NCBI RefSeq assembly: GCF_022664465.1
Contig: NZ_JAKREV010000001.1
Location: 496,001-560,000 of the forward strand
Direction: 5' to 3'
DNA: 64,000 nt
From: Sphingomonas hankookensis
GTDB taxonomy: Bacteria > Pseudomonadota > Alphaproteobacteria > Sphingomonadales > Sphingomonadaceae
Below are positions 1 to 8,485 of the stretch, one piece after another. The position numbers were made by a program, and so were the translations under genes. The first letter of the stretch is position 1; every line of letters starts with the position of its first letter. The notes beneath the pieces were generated by a model. That model was not told where the DNA came from, made no database searches, and was given only the letters and a program-made list of their open reading frames with translations.

Positions 1-1385
1 GCGGCAACGCGGTAGTGTTGAACGACATCTTCTCCAACTTCTACGCGGCCAACCCGATCAACACGACCGCCAATGATTTCGACAGCGTGGGCGAGAAGAT
101 CTGGGGTGTGTACGGCCAGATCACCTGGAAGGGTGAAATTGCCGGGCGCACCGCCAACCTGGTGTTCGGCACCCGTTACGAAGAGACCAAGGTCCGCTCT
201 ACCGCGTTGCAGGCGATCCCCTCGGCGATCAAATGGGATGCCGACAACGACTTTTCGGCGGTGATTTCCTCGACGGCGTCGACCGTGTCGCAGCGTGGCA
301 ACTACACCAACCTGCTCCCCGCGATCGATTTCAACATCGAGGTGTTCGACAACTTCATCGCCCGCGCCTCGGCCAGCCGTACGCTGGCCCGGCCGGATTA
401 CGGCAATCTGTTCGCGTCGACGACGGCCGGCGCGCCGACCCGTCCCGTCGCGCTTGGTGGTCGTCCGACGGGCAGTTCGGGCAATGCCGGCCTGCTGCCG
501 CTCGTTTCCGACAATTTCGACGTGTCGGTGGAGTGGTATTACAAGCCGTCGAGCTATGTCTCGCTCGGCTTCTTCGACAAGCGGGTGCGCAACTTCATCG
601 GCACGGGCGTGTTCAACCGCACGCTGTTCGACCTGCGCGATCCGTCGTCGGGGGCGGCAGGCACGCGGTCGGGCATCGCCGCCGACCGTCTGCGGGCGCT
701 GGCGGCGGACCTCAGCGACGTAAACCTGTTCACCTACACCGCGCTGTTGTCCCAGAACGGCGGCAACACCGCCCAGGCCGACGCCGCGTTCCAGGCCAAC
801 CGCAACGCCGCCGGTGCGCTGAACCAGGATTATGTGAACAGCATCCTGCAGGCCGTCGACATCTTCGGCAACGCGCAGGACCCGCTCTACACCTTCGCGG
901 TGTCGCAGCCGGTCAACAACCGCGACGGCCATATCTATGGGTTCGAAATGGCCGGGCAGCATTTCTTCGGCAACACCGGTTTCGGCGTGCAGGCGTCCTA
1001 CACCAAGGTGTATGGCGACGTGAACGCCGACATCGCCGCCGACCCCAGCGTCAACGTGTTCGCGCTGACGGGTCTGGGCGACAGCGCCAACGGCTCGATC
1101 ATCTACGACAAGAACGGCCTGTCGGCGCGCGTATCGTACAACTGGCGCGACAAGTTCCTCGCCGCGACCAACCAGGGCGACAGCCGCAACCCGCTGTTCG
1201 TCGCGCCGTTCGGAACGCTCGACTTCAACATCAGCTACGACCTGAACGACAGGATGGCACTGTCGATCGAGGGCGTGAACCTGACCAGCGAACCGCTGGT
1301 ACAATATGGTCGCGATCGCAACGCGCTGGTGTTCGCACAGGAACTGAAGCCCCGCTTCCTCTTGGGCGCGCGCTATCGGTTCTAA
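1..1385 (+). CDS. TonB-dependent receptor, C-terminal part (5' end outside window)
   Basis: The reading frame is open from the first bases of the window, so the gene begins upstream; the GTG at 15 is only an internal codon. About 460 residues are visible. They look like the outer-membrane beta-barrel of a TonB-dependent receptor: alternating aromatic and polar strands, the segments RASASRTLARPDYGN and FFDKRVRNFIG, and a C-terminal strand ending LLGARYRF with the terminal Phe typical of BAM substrates. Such receptors import siderophores, glycans or other large ligands. The plug and TonB box are not in view. It is followed by a hairpin and then by sapC, a cupin-like gene and a halogenase-like gene, a conserved neighbourhood in sphingomonads and caulobacters. 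The ligand is unknown. Confidence 0.9.
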   Translation, partial: GNAVVLNDIFSNFYAANPINTTANDFDSVGEKIWGVYGQITWKGEIAGRTANLVFGTRYEETKVRSTALQAIPSAIKWDADNDFSAVISSTASTVSQRGNYTNLLPAIDFNIEVFDNFIARASASRTLARPDYGNLFASTTAGAPTRPVALGGRPTGSSGNAGLLPLVSDNFDVSVEWYYKPSSYVSLGFFDKRVRNFIGTGVFNRTLFDLRDPSSGAAGTRSGIAADRLRALAADLSDVNLFTYTALLSQNGGNTAQADAAFQANRNAAGALNQDYVNSILQAVDIFGNAQDPLYTFAVSQPVNNRDGHIYGFEMAGQHFFGNTGFGVQASYTKVYGDVNADIAADPSVNVFALTGLGDSANGSIIYDKNGLSARVSYNWRDKFLAATNQGDSRNPLFVAPFGTLDFNISYDLNDRMALSIEGVNLTSEPLVQYGRDRNALVFAQELKPRFLLGARYRF

Positions 1386-1401
1386 GGCGCCCAAGTAATT
1401 G

Positions 1402-1440
1402 GGAAGGGCCGTTCGCTACGGCGGGCGGCCCTTCCCTTTA
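1402..1440 (+). terminator. Rho-independent terminator-like hairpin after the receptor
   Basis: A perfect 11-bp stem is formed by GGGAAGGGCCG (1402-1412) and CGGCCCTTCCC (1427-1437), with a 14-nt loop and followed by TTTA. It starts 16 bp after the receptor stop. It probably ends the receptor transcript or attenuates read-through into the sapC-halogenase genes, which begin at 1493. Confidence 0.65.
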
Positions 1441-1492
1441 CCCGCATCTCTTCTATCCTGACCGCCCGTTTCCCAGCAGGTTCGTGCTCCCG

Positions 1493-2188
1493 ATGCCCCA
1501 TGTCGTGACCCTTAACAATGTCGACCATCAGGACCTGACCGTCGCCGTCGCGCACGGCGCGGCGCATGGCGATGCGGTCAATCAGGTGCTGCTGTTCCCC
1601 AACGAGTTCGAAGCGGCGCAGCGCGACTATCCGATCCTGTTCCGCCACGACGATCGTGGCGGCTTTTACGCGGTCGCCCTGCTCGGGCTCGACCGCGACG
1701 ACAACCTCTTCCTCACGCCCGACGGCCATTGGCAGGCGAGCTATGTCCCCGCCGTCCGCCAGCGCGGGCCGTTCGGCCCCACCGCCGACGGACAGGGGGT
1801 GCAGCTCGACCTCGACGATCCTCGCGTGGGGACTGGCGGCGAGCCGCTCTATCTGCCGCATGGCGGGACCGCGCCTTATCTCACCCATATCGAAGCGGTG
1901 CTGAGCGTGATCCGCGAGGGGCAGGCGATCAACGCGCCGCTGTTCGCCGCATGGGAGGCCGCGCAACTGCTGCGCCCGACCACGATCGAAATCGATCTGG
2001 GCGACGGACAGACCTGCACGATCGAAGGCATCTTCGTCATCGCCGAAGACCGGCTCGATGCGCTGGACGCCGACGCACTGGCGTCGCTTCACCGCAGCTG
2101 CGCGCTGCGCGCTGCGTTCATGGCGCTGGCCTCGCTCGACAACATGCCGCGGCTGATCGAGCGGCGCCGCCAGCGGCACGGCGGATGA
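1493..2188 (+). CDS. SapC family protein
   Basis: The 231-residue product matches the SapC family in length and motifs: an N-terminal VTLNNVDHQDLTV segment, then the characteristic LLFPNEFEAAQRDYPILF and a downstream GLDRDDNLFL. SapC was named from a Campylobacter S-layer locus, but in alphaproteobacteria it is a cytoplasmic protein of unknown function that is repeatedly encoded beside TonB-dependent receptors and tryptophan-halogenase-like genes. ATG 1493 is chosen because homology starts there; an in-frame GTG at 1484 is possible. The stop overlaps the next start by 4 nt (ATGA), so translation is probably coupled. I infer a supporting role in receptor cargo handling. Confidence 0.85.
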   Translation: MPHVVTLNNVDHQDLTVAVAHGAAHGDAVNQVLLFPNEFEAAQRDYPILFRHDDRGGFYAVALLGLDRDDNLFLTPDGHWQASYVPAVRQRGPFGPTADGQGVQLDLDDPRVGTGGEPLYLPHGGTAPYLTHIEAVLSVIREGQAINAPLFAAWEAAQLLRPTTIEIDLGDGQTCTIEGIFVIAEDRLDALDADALASLHRSCALRAAFMALASLDNMPRLIERRRQRHGG

Positions 2189-3213
2189 CCTCCCCCCGCC
2201 CCGTCCGCGCGATCGAGGGCGCAGGTGCCGACGATCTGTCGCCAGCCGCGCTGGTCGCGGCGAACGAGCCCGTCATCCTGCGCGGACTCGCCGCCGACTG
2301 GCCGCTGGTCGCCGCAGGACGCGACGGGGTGGCCGCGGCGATGGCCTATCTGAAACGCTTCGATGGCGGGCGCCCGGTGGTGGGTTTCACCGGCGACGCG
2401 GCGATCGGCGGGCGTTTCTTCTACCGCGACGACATGACCGGGCTGAACTTCGCTGCGCAGCGCGTCGGCTTGTCGGATTATCTCGATCGGATCTCGGCGG
2501 ATCTGGACGATCCCACTGCGCCCGCGCGCTATGTCGGATCGACCGATCTCGACACCTATCTGCCCGGGCTGCGCGCCGACAACGACCTGTCGCTGCCACC
2601 GCTGTCGCCCGGTACCGCGCCGCCGCTCGCCAGCCTGTGGATCGGCAACCGTACGGTCGCCGCGACGCATTACGACATGTCGAACAACCTCGCCGTCTGC
2701 GTCGTCGGACGGCGGCGCTTCACCCTGTTCCCGCCCGATCAGGTCGCCAACCTCTACCCCGGCCCGCTCGAACCGACGCCGGGCGGACAGGTGGTGAGCA
2801 TGGTGGACCTGCGCGCACCCGATCTGGAACGTTATCCCCGCTTCGCCGACGCACTGGCACAGGCGCAGGTGGCGGAACTGGCGCCGGGCGACGTCCTCTT
2901 CTACCCGGCACTGTGGTGGCACAATGTCGAGGCGCTGGCGCCGTTCAACGTCCTGCTGAACTATTGGTGGAACGACGTTCCCGCCTTCGTCGACAGCCCG
3001 ATGACGACGTTGCTCCACGCGATGCTGTCGCTGCGCGATCGCCCCGCAGCGGAGCGGGCGGCGTGGCGCGCGATGTTCGATCATTATGTGTGGGACGGCG
3101 GCGAGGATGCGCGCGACCACCTGCCCCCCGCGATCCGGGGCGACCTCGCCCCGCTCGACGAACCCGCCGCGCGCCGGCTGCGCGCGCGCCTCTTGCAACG
3201 GTTGAACCGATGA
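2185..3213 (+). CDS. Cupin-like (JmjC-related) protein
   Basis: The 342-residue product resembles the cupin_8/JmjC-like family, whose members are often Fe(II)/2-oxoglutarate hydroxylases. A metal-binding HxD is visible in ATHYDMSNN near residue 160, with the partner His in ALWWHNVEAL near residue 249 and the usual APGDVLFYP strand just before it. The N-terminal PVILRGLAADWPLV is the family's typical opening. It overlaps sapC and the downstream halogenase by 4 nt each, so the three are almost certainly one translationally coupled unit. The substrate is unknown; protein or small-molecule hydroxylation is possible from the family. Confidence 0.8.
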   Translation: MTSPRPVRAIEGAGADDLSPAALVAANEPVILRGLAADWPLVAAGRDGVAAAMAYLKRFDGGRPVVGFTGDAAIGGRFFYRDDMTGLNFAAQRVGLSDYLDRISADLDDPTAPARYVGSTDLDTYLPGLRADNDLSLPPLSPGTAPPLASLWIGNRTVAATHYDMSNNLAVCVVGRRRFTLFPPDQVANLYPGPLEPTPGGQVVSMVDLRAPDLERYPRFADALAQAQVAELAPGDVLFYPALWWHNVEALAPFNVLLNYWWNDVPAFVDSPMTTLLHAMLSLRDRPAAERAAWRAMFDHYVWDGGEDARDHLPPAIRGDLAPLDEPAARRLRARLLQRLNR

Positions 3214-4685
3214 CCCCCATGCGTATCGTGATCGCCGGTGGGGGTACCGCCGGCTGGCTGGCTGCGGCACTGCTGACCCGGCAACTGGCCGATCTGGTCG
3301 AAGTGACGTTGGTCGAATCCGAAGCAATCGGCACCGTCGGCGTCGGTGAGGCGACCATCCCGACGATCCGCAGCTTCCACGCGCTGCTGGGCCTCGACGA
3401 GCAGGACTTCATGGCCGCGACCGGCGCCAGCTTCAAACTGGGCATCGCGTTCGAAGGCTGGGCGCGCGACGACGACCGCTACATCCACTCGTTCGGCGAA
3501 GTCGGGCGATCGACCTGGATGGGCGATTTCCAGCATTTCTGGCTGGAGGCCGAACGGCAGGGCGTCGCCGCCCCGATCGGCGCCTATTGCCTCGAACATG
3601 AAGCCGCCGAAGCCGGGCGGTTCGTCGGCGGCCCCGACACGCCGCTCAACTATGCCTATCATTTCGACGCCGGCCGCTACGCCGCCTATCTGCGTCAGCG
3701 CAGCGAGGCGCAGGGGCTCATGCGGATCGAGGGCAAGATCGCTCGGGTCGAGCGCGATCCCGCCAGCGGCGACATCGCCGCACTGGTGCTGGACGATGGC
3801 CAGCGGATCGCGGGCGACCTGTTTCTCGACTGCACCGGGTTCCACGCGCTGCTGATCGAACAGACGCTGGGCGTGGGGTTCGAGGACTGGGGCCATTGGC
3901 TGCCGACCGACCGCGCGCTGGCCGTTCAGACGCGCAGCACCGGTCCGGCCGTGCCCTATACCCGCGCGATCGCCCACGACGCCGGCTGGCGCTGGCAGAT
4001 TCCGCTACAGCACCGGGTCGGCAACGGGCTGGTCTACAGTTCGCGCCATCTGGGCGACGATGCCGCGCATGACCGGCTGCTGGCATCGATCGAGGGCGAG
4101 GCGCTGATCGAACCGCGCCTGATCCGGTTTCGTACCGGCCGGCGCATGGCGATGTGGGAGCGCAACTGCGTGGCGCTGAGCCTGTCGAGCGGGTTCGTCG
4201 AGCCGCTCGAATCGACCAGCCTTCACCTCGTGATGATTGCGCTGACCCGGCTGGTCCAGCTGCTGCCGTTCGGTCGCCATGGCGCGGCAGCGCGGACGCG
4301 GTTCAACGAACAGGGCCGGCGCGAGATCGAGGCGGTGCGCGACTTCGTGCTGCTGCATTATTATCTTAACGAGCGCCCTGAACCCTTCTGGCGCGAACGG
4401 CGCGAGATCCCGCTGCCCGACAGTCTGGCCGAGCGCATCGCACTGTTCGCCGAAGGGGCGCACGCCTATCAGTCCGCCGACGACCTGTTCCGTGTCGGTT
4501 CGTGGGTGCAGGTGATGCTGGGCCAGCGCGTCGCCCCGGCCGCATGGCATCCGCTGGCGACGGCGATGCCGCCCGGCGAACTCGGCACGGTGCTGGACCA
4601 GTTGCGCAGCGGCATCGCCGCGACGGTCGCGCGGCTGTCGACGCACCAGCAGTTCCTCGATAGCTATTGCCGCAGCCGCGACTGA
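3210..4685 (+). CDS. Flavin-dependent (tryptophan-type) halogenase
   Basis: This 491-residue protein belongs to the tryptophan 7-halogenase family, which uses reduced FAD, oxygen and halide to make HOX and halogenate an aromatic substrate. The FAD signature GGGTAGW is at residues 10-16. The lysine equivalent to PrnA Lys79 is K76 in GASFKLGIAF. The WxWxIP motif appears as WRWQIPLQHR. The catalytic Glu-Ser region is FVEPLESTSLHLV. All key residues are intact. Start ATG 3210 overlaps the cupin stop; a second ATG lies three codons in. FDHs next to TonB receptors, such as BrvH of Brevundimonas, are known to brominate indole in vitro. The physiological substrate here is unknown. Confidence 0.88.
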   Translation: MTPMRIVIAGGGTAGWLAAALLTRQLADLVEVTLVESEAIGTVGVGEATIPTIRSFHALLGLDEQDFMAATGASFKLGIAFEGWARDDDRYIHSFGEVGRSTWMGDFQHFWLEAERQGVAAPIGAYCLEHEAAEAGRFVGGPDTPLNYAYHFDAGRYAAYLRQRSEAQGLMRIEGKIARVERDPASGDIAALVLDDGQRIAGDLFLDCTGFHALLIEQTLGVGFEDWGHWLPTDRALAVQTRSTGPAVPYTRAIAHDAGWRWQIPLQHRVGNGLVYSSRHLGDDAAHDRLLASIEGEALIEPRLIRFRTGRRMAMWERNCVALSLSSGFVEPLESTSLHLVMIALTRLVQLLPFGRHGAAARTRFNEQGRREIEAVRDFVLLHYYLNERPEPFWRERREIPLPDSLAERIALFAEGAHAYQSADDLFRVGSWVQVMLGQRVAPAAWHPLATAMPPGELGTVLDQLRSGIAATVARLSTHQQFLDSYCRSRD

Positions 4686-4689
4686 AGGC

Positions 4690-5061
4690 TCAGTCGTCCC
4701 CGCGCCGATAGGGGCTGTGAATATTGGCGAGCCACCCCGCGCGGTTCTGGGGCGTGGCGGCGACCGCCCCGCGCGGGCGGCGGGCGGCGGCGATGTCGAT
4801 CTTGCCCGACTGGAAATGCAGCCCGGCACGGCCATCATGCGACCAGCGCACATATCCCTCGACATGATGCAGCGCGCCCATCGTCACCAGTACGCGACCG
4901 TCCGACGGCAGGCCGGCGGGATCGTCGATGCACGCGCCCGATTCGGACAGGTTGCGGACGCGACATTCGATCACCTGGTCCACGGCTTCGACGCGAGCCT
5001 GCAGGATAACGCTGTCCCGCCGCGGACGGGGAGGAAACGGGTCGGACGACGAATCGGTCAT
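4690..5061 (-). CDS. PilZ domain protein
   Basis: The 123-residue product carries the PilZ pattern that binds cyclic di-GMP: an Arg-rich start (RPRRDSV, residues 12-18) followed about 20 residues later by RNLSESGACID, matching the (D/N)xSxxG signature. The rest of the beta barrel (VLVTMGALHHVEGYVRW and GLHFQSG) fits. There is no other domain and no signal peptide, so it is probably a small cytoplasmic c-di-GMP receptor affecting motility, polysaccharide or attachment. It converges on the halogenase gene with only a 4-bp gap. The partner protein is unknown. Confidence 0.8.
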   Translation of the reverse strand: MTDSSSDPFPPRPRRDSVILQARVEAVDQVIECRVRNLSESGACIDDPAGLPSDGRVLVTMGALHHVEGYVRWSHDGRAGLHFQSGKIDIAAARRPRGAVAATPQNRAGWLANIHSPYRRGDD

Positions 5062-5128
5062 GACCGCGACACGATAGCCGGTGCATCGCTAACGCCCGGT
5101 TAAAATCGGTCGATGATGTTTTGGAAAT

Positions 5129-5213
5129 TGGTGCCCCTGGCCGGGCTCGAACCAGCACTCCTTGCGGAATCCGATTTTGAGTCGGACGCGTCTACCAATT
5201 TCACCACAGGGGC
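5129..5213 (-). tRNA. tRNA-Leu (anticodon CAA)
   Basis: Read on the minus strand, a 7-bp acceptor stem pairs GCCCCTG (5213-5207) with CAGGGGC (5139-5133). It is followed by discriminator A and an encoded CCA. The D-arm has TTGGTAGACGC, the anticodon stem TCCGA/TCGGA encloses the loop CTCAAAA (anticodon CAA, reading UUG), and a long class II variable arm precedes GGTTCGAGCCC in the T-arm. All of this fits tRNA-Leu. The total is 85 nt including CCA. Confidence 0.95.
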
Positions 5214-5255
5214 ACGCCGGGCTCCGTTAGCCGAAGCGGCGTGCCCCCGCAACCG

Positions 5256-5648
5256 TCAGGAAAAGACCTGATCGATGTCGGCGCTGCCATAGGGGTCCTT
5301 GGGATCGGACCCGAAGCGGTTCGGCCCGTGCGTCCCCTCGGTGACGTACAGCACGAACAGCCAGATCCAGCCGATGATCGGCAGGAAGATCAGCAGCATC
5401 CACCATGCCGACCGGTCGGTATCGTGCAGCCGGCGGAACGCGACGGTGAACCCCGGGATGAGCAGCGCGAGGCTGGTCAGGCCGTTGATCGGACCGGTGC
5501 CCTCCCAACCGAAGCCGATGATGTTGTCGACGATCGTCGTCGCGATGCCGACCAGGAACGAGAACAGCGTGAACATCCAATATTCCTTGCGGCGCGACCG
5601 GCCCCGCACCTCGAAATATCGTTTCAGCGGCAAGATCATCCAGTCCAT
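5256..5648 (-). CDS. DUF805 family membrane protein
   Basis: The 130-residue product matches DUF805, a small integral inner-membrane family of unknown function. It opens with MDWMILPLKRYFEVRGRSRR followed by EYWMFTLF, the usual DUF805 start, and has about three to four hydrophobic segments, including the RRLHDTDRSAWWMLL motif before the last helices. The hydrophilic C-terminus ends DIDQVFS. ATG 5648 is chosen because the family motif begins there; the longer open frame upstream runs antisense through comM. It lies between a tRNA and comM with no obvious operon partner. Confidence 0.85.
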   Translation of the reverse strand: MDWMILPLKRYFEVRGRSRRKEYWMFTLFSFLVGIATTIVDNIIGFGWEGTGPINGLTSLALLIPGFTVAFRRLHDTDRSAWWMLLIFLPIIGWIWLFVLYVTEGTHGPNRFGSDPKDPYGSADIDQVFS

Positions 5649-5758
5649 CGGCAAACCCCTCGTTACGTTCGTGCAATGTGTTGCAAGCCCCGTCGGCAAT
5701 GGCAACGTCGCAATCGGATACCCTCGCCGAACCAGAGAGGCCGATTGAGCCCACCCCT

Positions 5759-7264
5759 TCAATTCGTCGGCGGTCGCCGGCGATAGCTCAGCGCCTCGGC
5801 GACGTGCGCCCGCCCGACGCCCTCGGCCTGCGCCAGATCGGCGATCGTCCGGCTGACGCGCAGGACGCGGTGGAACGCACGGGCCGACAGACGCATCGCC
5901 TCCGCCGCCTGTGCCAACAGCGCGCGGGCCGGCGCGTCGAGCGTCGCGGCGCGTTCCAGCACGGTGCCGTCCGCCTCGGCATTGGTGCGCACACCGTCGG
6001 CGGCATAGCGCTCCCGCTGCACCGCCCGCGCCGCCGCCACCCGTGCGGCGACCTCCGCCGATCCTTCGGCGGGCGGCGGCAGGACGAGGTCGGCGGCACT
6101 CACCGCCGCCATCTCGATCGCCAGGTCGATACGGTCGAGCAAAGGCCCCGACACCTTCGCCTGATAATCGGCGGCACAGCGCGGCGCGCGGGCACAGGCG
6201 AGCGCCGGATCGCCCAGATGGCCGCAACGGCACGGGTTCATCGCCGCGATCAACTGCACCCGCGCCGGAAAGGTGACATGCGCATTCGCCCGCGCGACGC
6301 TGACCTCGCCGGTTTCCAGCGGCTGGCGCAACGAATCGAGCACCGCCCGCTGGAACTCGGGCAGCTCGTCGAGGAACAGCACGCCCAAATGCGCCATGCT
6401 GATCTCGCCCGGCTTTACCCGCAAGCCACCACCGGTCAGCGCCGCCATCGATGCCGAATGGTGCGGGCTACGGAACGGGCGCACTCGCGTCATCCGCCCG
6501 CCGGTCAGCGTCCCCGCCACTGACTGCACCATCGACACCTCCAGCGCCTCGGCGGGGTCGAGTGGCGGCAATATGCCGGGCAGGCAGGAGGCGAGCAGCG
6601 ACTTGCCCGCCCCCGGCGGCCCGACCATCAGCAGGTTGTGGCCCCCGGCCGCGGCGATCTCCAGCGCGCGCTTGGCGGTTTCCTGCCCCTTCACCTGCTT
6701 CAGGTCGTTGCCGCTCCACCCTTCCTCGGCGCCGCCCGGCACCGGGTTGCGCAGCATCTGTTCGCCCTTCAAATGATTGAGCAGCGACAACAGGTCGGGC
6801 GCGGCGACGACCGACGTACCGGCCCACGCCGCCTCCGCCCCTTGCGCCGCCGGACAGATCAGCGCCCGCCCCTCGCCGCTGGCCAGCATCGCCGCCAGCA
6901 GCACGCCCGGCGACGCCGCGATCCGCCCGTCGAGGCTCAGTTCGCCGACGACCAGATGCTCGGCCAGCCCCTCGGCATCGACCACCCCCATCGCCGCTAG
7001 CAGGCCGAGCGCGATCGGCAGGTCGTAATGCGACCCTTCCTTGGGCAGGTCGGCGGGCGACAGATTGACGGTAATTCGCTTGGGCGGCAGCGCCAGCCCG
7101 ATCGCGGCGATCGCGGCGCGTACCCGCTCGCGGCTTTCGCCCACCGCCTTGTCGGGCAGGCCGACGACAACGAACGCGGGAACCCCGGGCGCCAGCTGCA
7201 CCTGCACCTCGACCCGCCGTGCCTCCAGCCCCAGATATGCCGCCGTCGATACGATCGCGACCAT
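5759..7264 (-). CDS. comM: ComM/YifB family Mg-chelatase-like AAA+ ATPase
   Basis: The 501-residue protein has the full ComM/YifB layout. An N-terminal ChlI-like fold starts VSTAAYLGLEARRVEVQVQL and contains PADLPKEGSHYDLPIAL. The Mg-chelatase AAA+ core has Walker A GPPGAGKS near residue 218 and LGVLFLDELPEF. The MNPCRCGHLG motif follows, then a C-terminal helical domain with SARAFHRVLRVSRTIADL. ComM is a hexameric helicase that extends branch migration of heteroduplex DNA during natural transformation. ATG 7264 gives the normal family length. ComEC is also encoded in this window (58420-60765), so part of the DNA-uptake machinery is present. Confidence 0.93.
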   Translation of the reverse strand: MVAIVSTAAYLGLEARRVEVQVQLAPGVPAFVVVGLPDKAVGESRERVRAAIAAIGLALPPKRITVNLSPADLPKEGSHYDLPIALGLLAAMGVVDAEGLAEHLVVGELSLDGRIAASPGVLLAAMLASGEGRALICPAAQGAEAAWAGTSVVAAPDLLSLLNHLKGEQMLRNPVPGGAEEGWSGNDLKQVKGQETAKRALEIAAAGGHNLLMVGPPGAGKSLLASCLPGILPPLDPAEALEVSMVQSVAGTLTGGRMTRVRPFRSPHHSASMAALTGGGLRVKPGEISMAHLGVLFLDELPEFQRAVLDSLRQPLETGEVSVARANAHVTFPARVQLIAAMNPCRCGHLGDPALACARAPRCAADYQAKVSGPLLDRIDLAIEMAAVSAADLVLPPPAEGSAEVAARVAAARAVQRERYAADGVRTNAEADGTVLERAATLDAPARALLAQAAEAMRLSARAFHRVLRVSRTIADLAQAEGVGRAHVAEALSYRRRPPTN

Positions 7265-7378
7265 AACGCCCCTGTTCCCCGTTTGCCCCCGACGTCCATA
7301 GCGGCTTTCCCGTCCGAAGGAACGGTCCGTCATGGCCGTCTTGCAAGCGCAACACACGACTGGCATGGCGGGGCCACG

Positions 7379-7660
7379 ATGCGGGCCCTGCAGTTGATCG
7401 TCGGCGTGGTGCTGATCCTGGTGACGCCGCTGGTCGCGGTGCTGCCGGGACCGGTCGGCATTTTCGCCTTTGCCGCCGGCACCGCGCTGATCCTGCGCAA
7501 TTCGCGCTGGGCACGCTATCGCTTCGCACGGGCGATGCGGCGCCATCCCCGCATCCGCGCGCTGTCCGACCGGGCACTGCGCCGGCCGAGTGCGAAGCGG
7601 CGGCGCCTGCGTGCCGATGCGGTGCGGTCGGACGTTGACTTCGCGGGCACCCGTGGCTAA
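7379..7660 (+). CDS. Small membrane protein, PGPGW-like
   Basis: The 93-residue product has two adjacent hydrophobic segments (residues about 4-38) containing LPGPVGIFAFAAGTALIL, which resembles the PGPGW small transmembrane family but lacks the final Trp of the motif. A basic tail rich in Arg follows, probably cytoplasmic. It lies upstream of rpmH, which is a frequent position for such a gene in sphingomonads. ATG 7379 is the first start that keeps the membrane segment intact. No function is known; the family assignment is tentative. Confidence 0.65.
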   Translation: MRALQLIVGVVLILVTPLVAVLPGPVGIFAFAAGTALILRNSRWARYRFARAMRRHPRIRALSDRALRRPSAKRRRLRADAVRSDVDFAGTRG

Positions 7661-7733
7661 GGCGCTGGCCACGCGGCCGCCGTCACTGGCGGCTTTTTAC
7701 GTTCTGGCAGTTTGAATACCCGGGGAATGAGTG

Positions 7734-7868
7734 ATGAAGCGGACTTTTCAGCCGAGCAACCTGGTACGGGCCCGTCGCCACGGCTTCCGCTCGCGCATGG
7801 CGACGCCGGGCGGCCGCAACGTGATCCGGGCGCGTCGTGCGCGCGGTCGCAAGAAGCTGTCGGCCTAA
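7734..7868 (+). CDS. rpmH: 50S ribosomal protein L34
   Basis: The 44-residue, highly basic product starts [20 protein letters not shown] and continues with the L34 hallmark [21 protein letters not shown]34 is a late-assembling component of the large ribosomal subunit bound to 23S rRNA. GGGGAATGAGTG just upstream includes a weak ribosome-binding sequence. The gene starts the conserved rpmH-rnpA-yidD-yidC-engB block, and rnpA begins five bases after its stop. In many bacteria this block lies near the replication origin. Confidence 0.97.
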   Translation: MKRTFQPSNLVRARRHGFRSRMATPGGRNVIRARRARGRKKLSA

Positions 7869-7873
7869 CCAAG

Positions 7874-8209
7874 ATGCTTCGCCGCCGGGATTATCTGGCG
7901 GCGAATGCGGGACGCCGGGCACCCATGCCCGGTTTCGTCCTGCTGGTGCGGGAGCGCCGGGTGGACGAACTGGCCGATACGCCGCCACAGGCGATGCGAA
8001 TCGGCATTACCGTATCGAAAAAGGTCGGAAACGCCGTCATCCGCAACCGGATGAAACGGCGTTTTCGCGCGCTTGCCGCAGAACTGCTGCCCGAACAGGG
8101 CATTGCTGGCGCCGATCATGTACTGATCGGTCGGAACAGCGGCATCGAGCGCCCGTTCGATGACTTGAAGGCCGACCTTTCCAAGGCATTGCGCAAGGTC
8201 CGCCGGTGA
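7874..8209 (+). CDS. rnpA: Ribonuclease P protein component
   Basis: The 111-residue basic product is the protein subunit of RNase P, which helps the RNA subunit cleave the 5' leader from pre-tRNAs. The family signature is clear: [26 protein letters not shown] near residues 39-64, split here as [12 protein letters not shown] and RNRMKRRFR. The N-terminal [12 protein letters not shown] is also typical. ATG 7874 follows rpmH by 5 bp; earlier in-frame starts overlap rpmH. The stop overlaps the GTG start of yidD. Confidence 0.95.
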   Translation: MLRRRDYLAANAGRRAPMPGFVLLVRERRVDELADTPPQAMRIGITVSKKVGNAVIRNRMKRRFRALAAELLPEQGIAGADHVLIGRNSGIERPFDDLKADLSKALRKVRR

Positions 8210-8463
8210 GCGACGCCGGCCCGGCTGCAGACGACGCCCCCCGTCCGGGCATCGCCGCCCGTGCACTGATGCTCGTCGCACGGGCGTGGCAATTGGGACC
8301 GTCGCTGATCCTGCCTCCCTCGTGCCGCTATCAACCTTCCTGTTCGGCCTATGCAATCACCGCCATTGCCCGCTATGGCGCGATCAAGGGGGGCTGGCTG
8401 GCCGCGAAACGTATCGCGCGCTGCCATCCCTGGGGCGGGCACGGCCACGATCCCGTGCCTTGA
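8206..8463 (+). CDS. yidD: Membrane protein insertion efficiency factor YidD
   Basis: The 85-residue product has the YidD core: [19 protein letters not shown] with the paired conserved cysteines, followed by [20 protein letters not shown]. YidD is a small membrane-associated protein that assists YidC in inserting inner-membrane proteins. The start is GTG 8206, overlapping the rnpA stop by 4 nt. The N-terminal helix [13 protein letters not shown] is likely amphipathic and membrane-binding. Gene order rnpA-yidD-yidC is conserved. Confidence 0.95.
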   Translation: MSDAGPAADDAPRPGIAARALMLVARAWQLGPSLILPPSCRYQPSCSAYAITAIARYGAIKGGWLAAKRIARCHPWGGHGHDPVP

Positions 8464-8485
8464 GACTGACGCCTGAGGAACTCGC

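Noticed and set aside
5062-5128. Possible second tRNA beside tRNA-Leu
   Set aside because: No cloverleaf can be folded from this short segment.
5256-6233. 325-codon frame joining comM antisense with DUF805
   Set aside because: The DUF805 family starts at 5648; the upstream part is out of frame with comM and has no homology.
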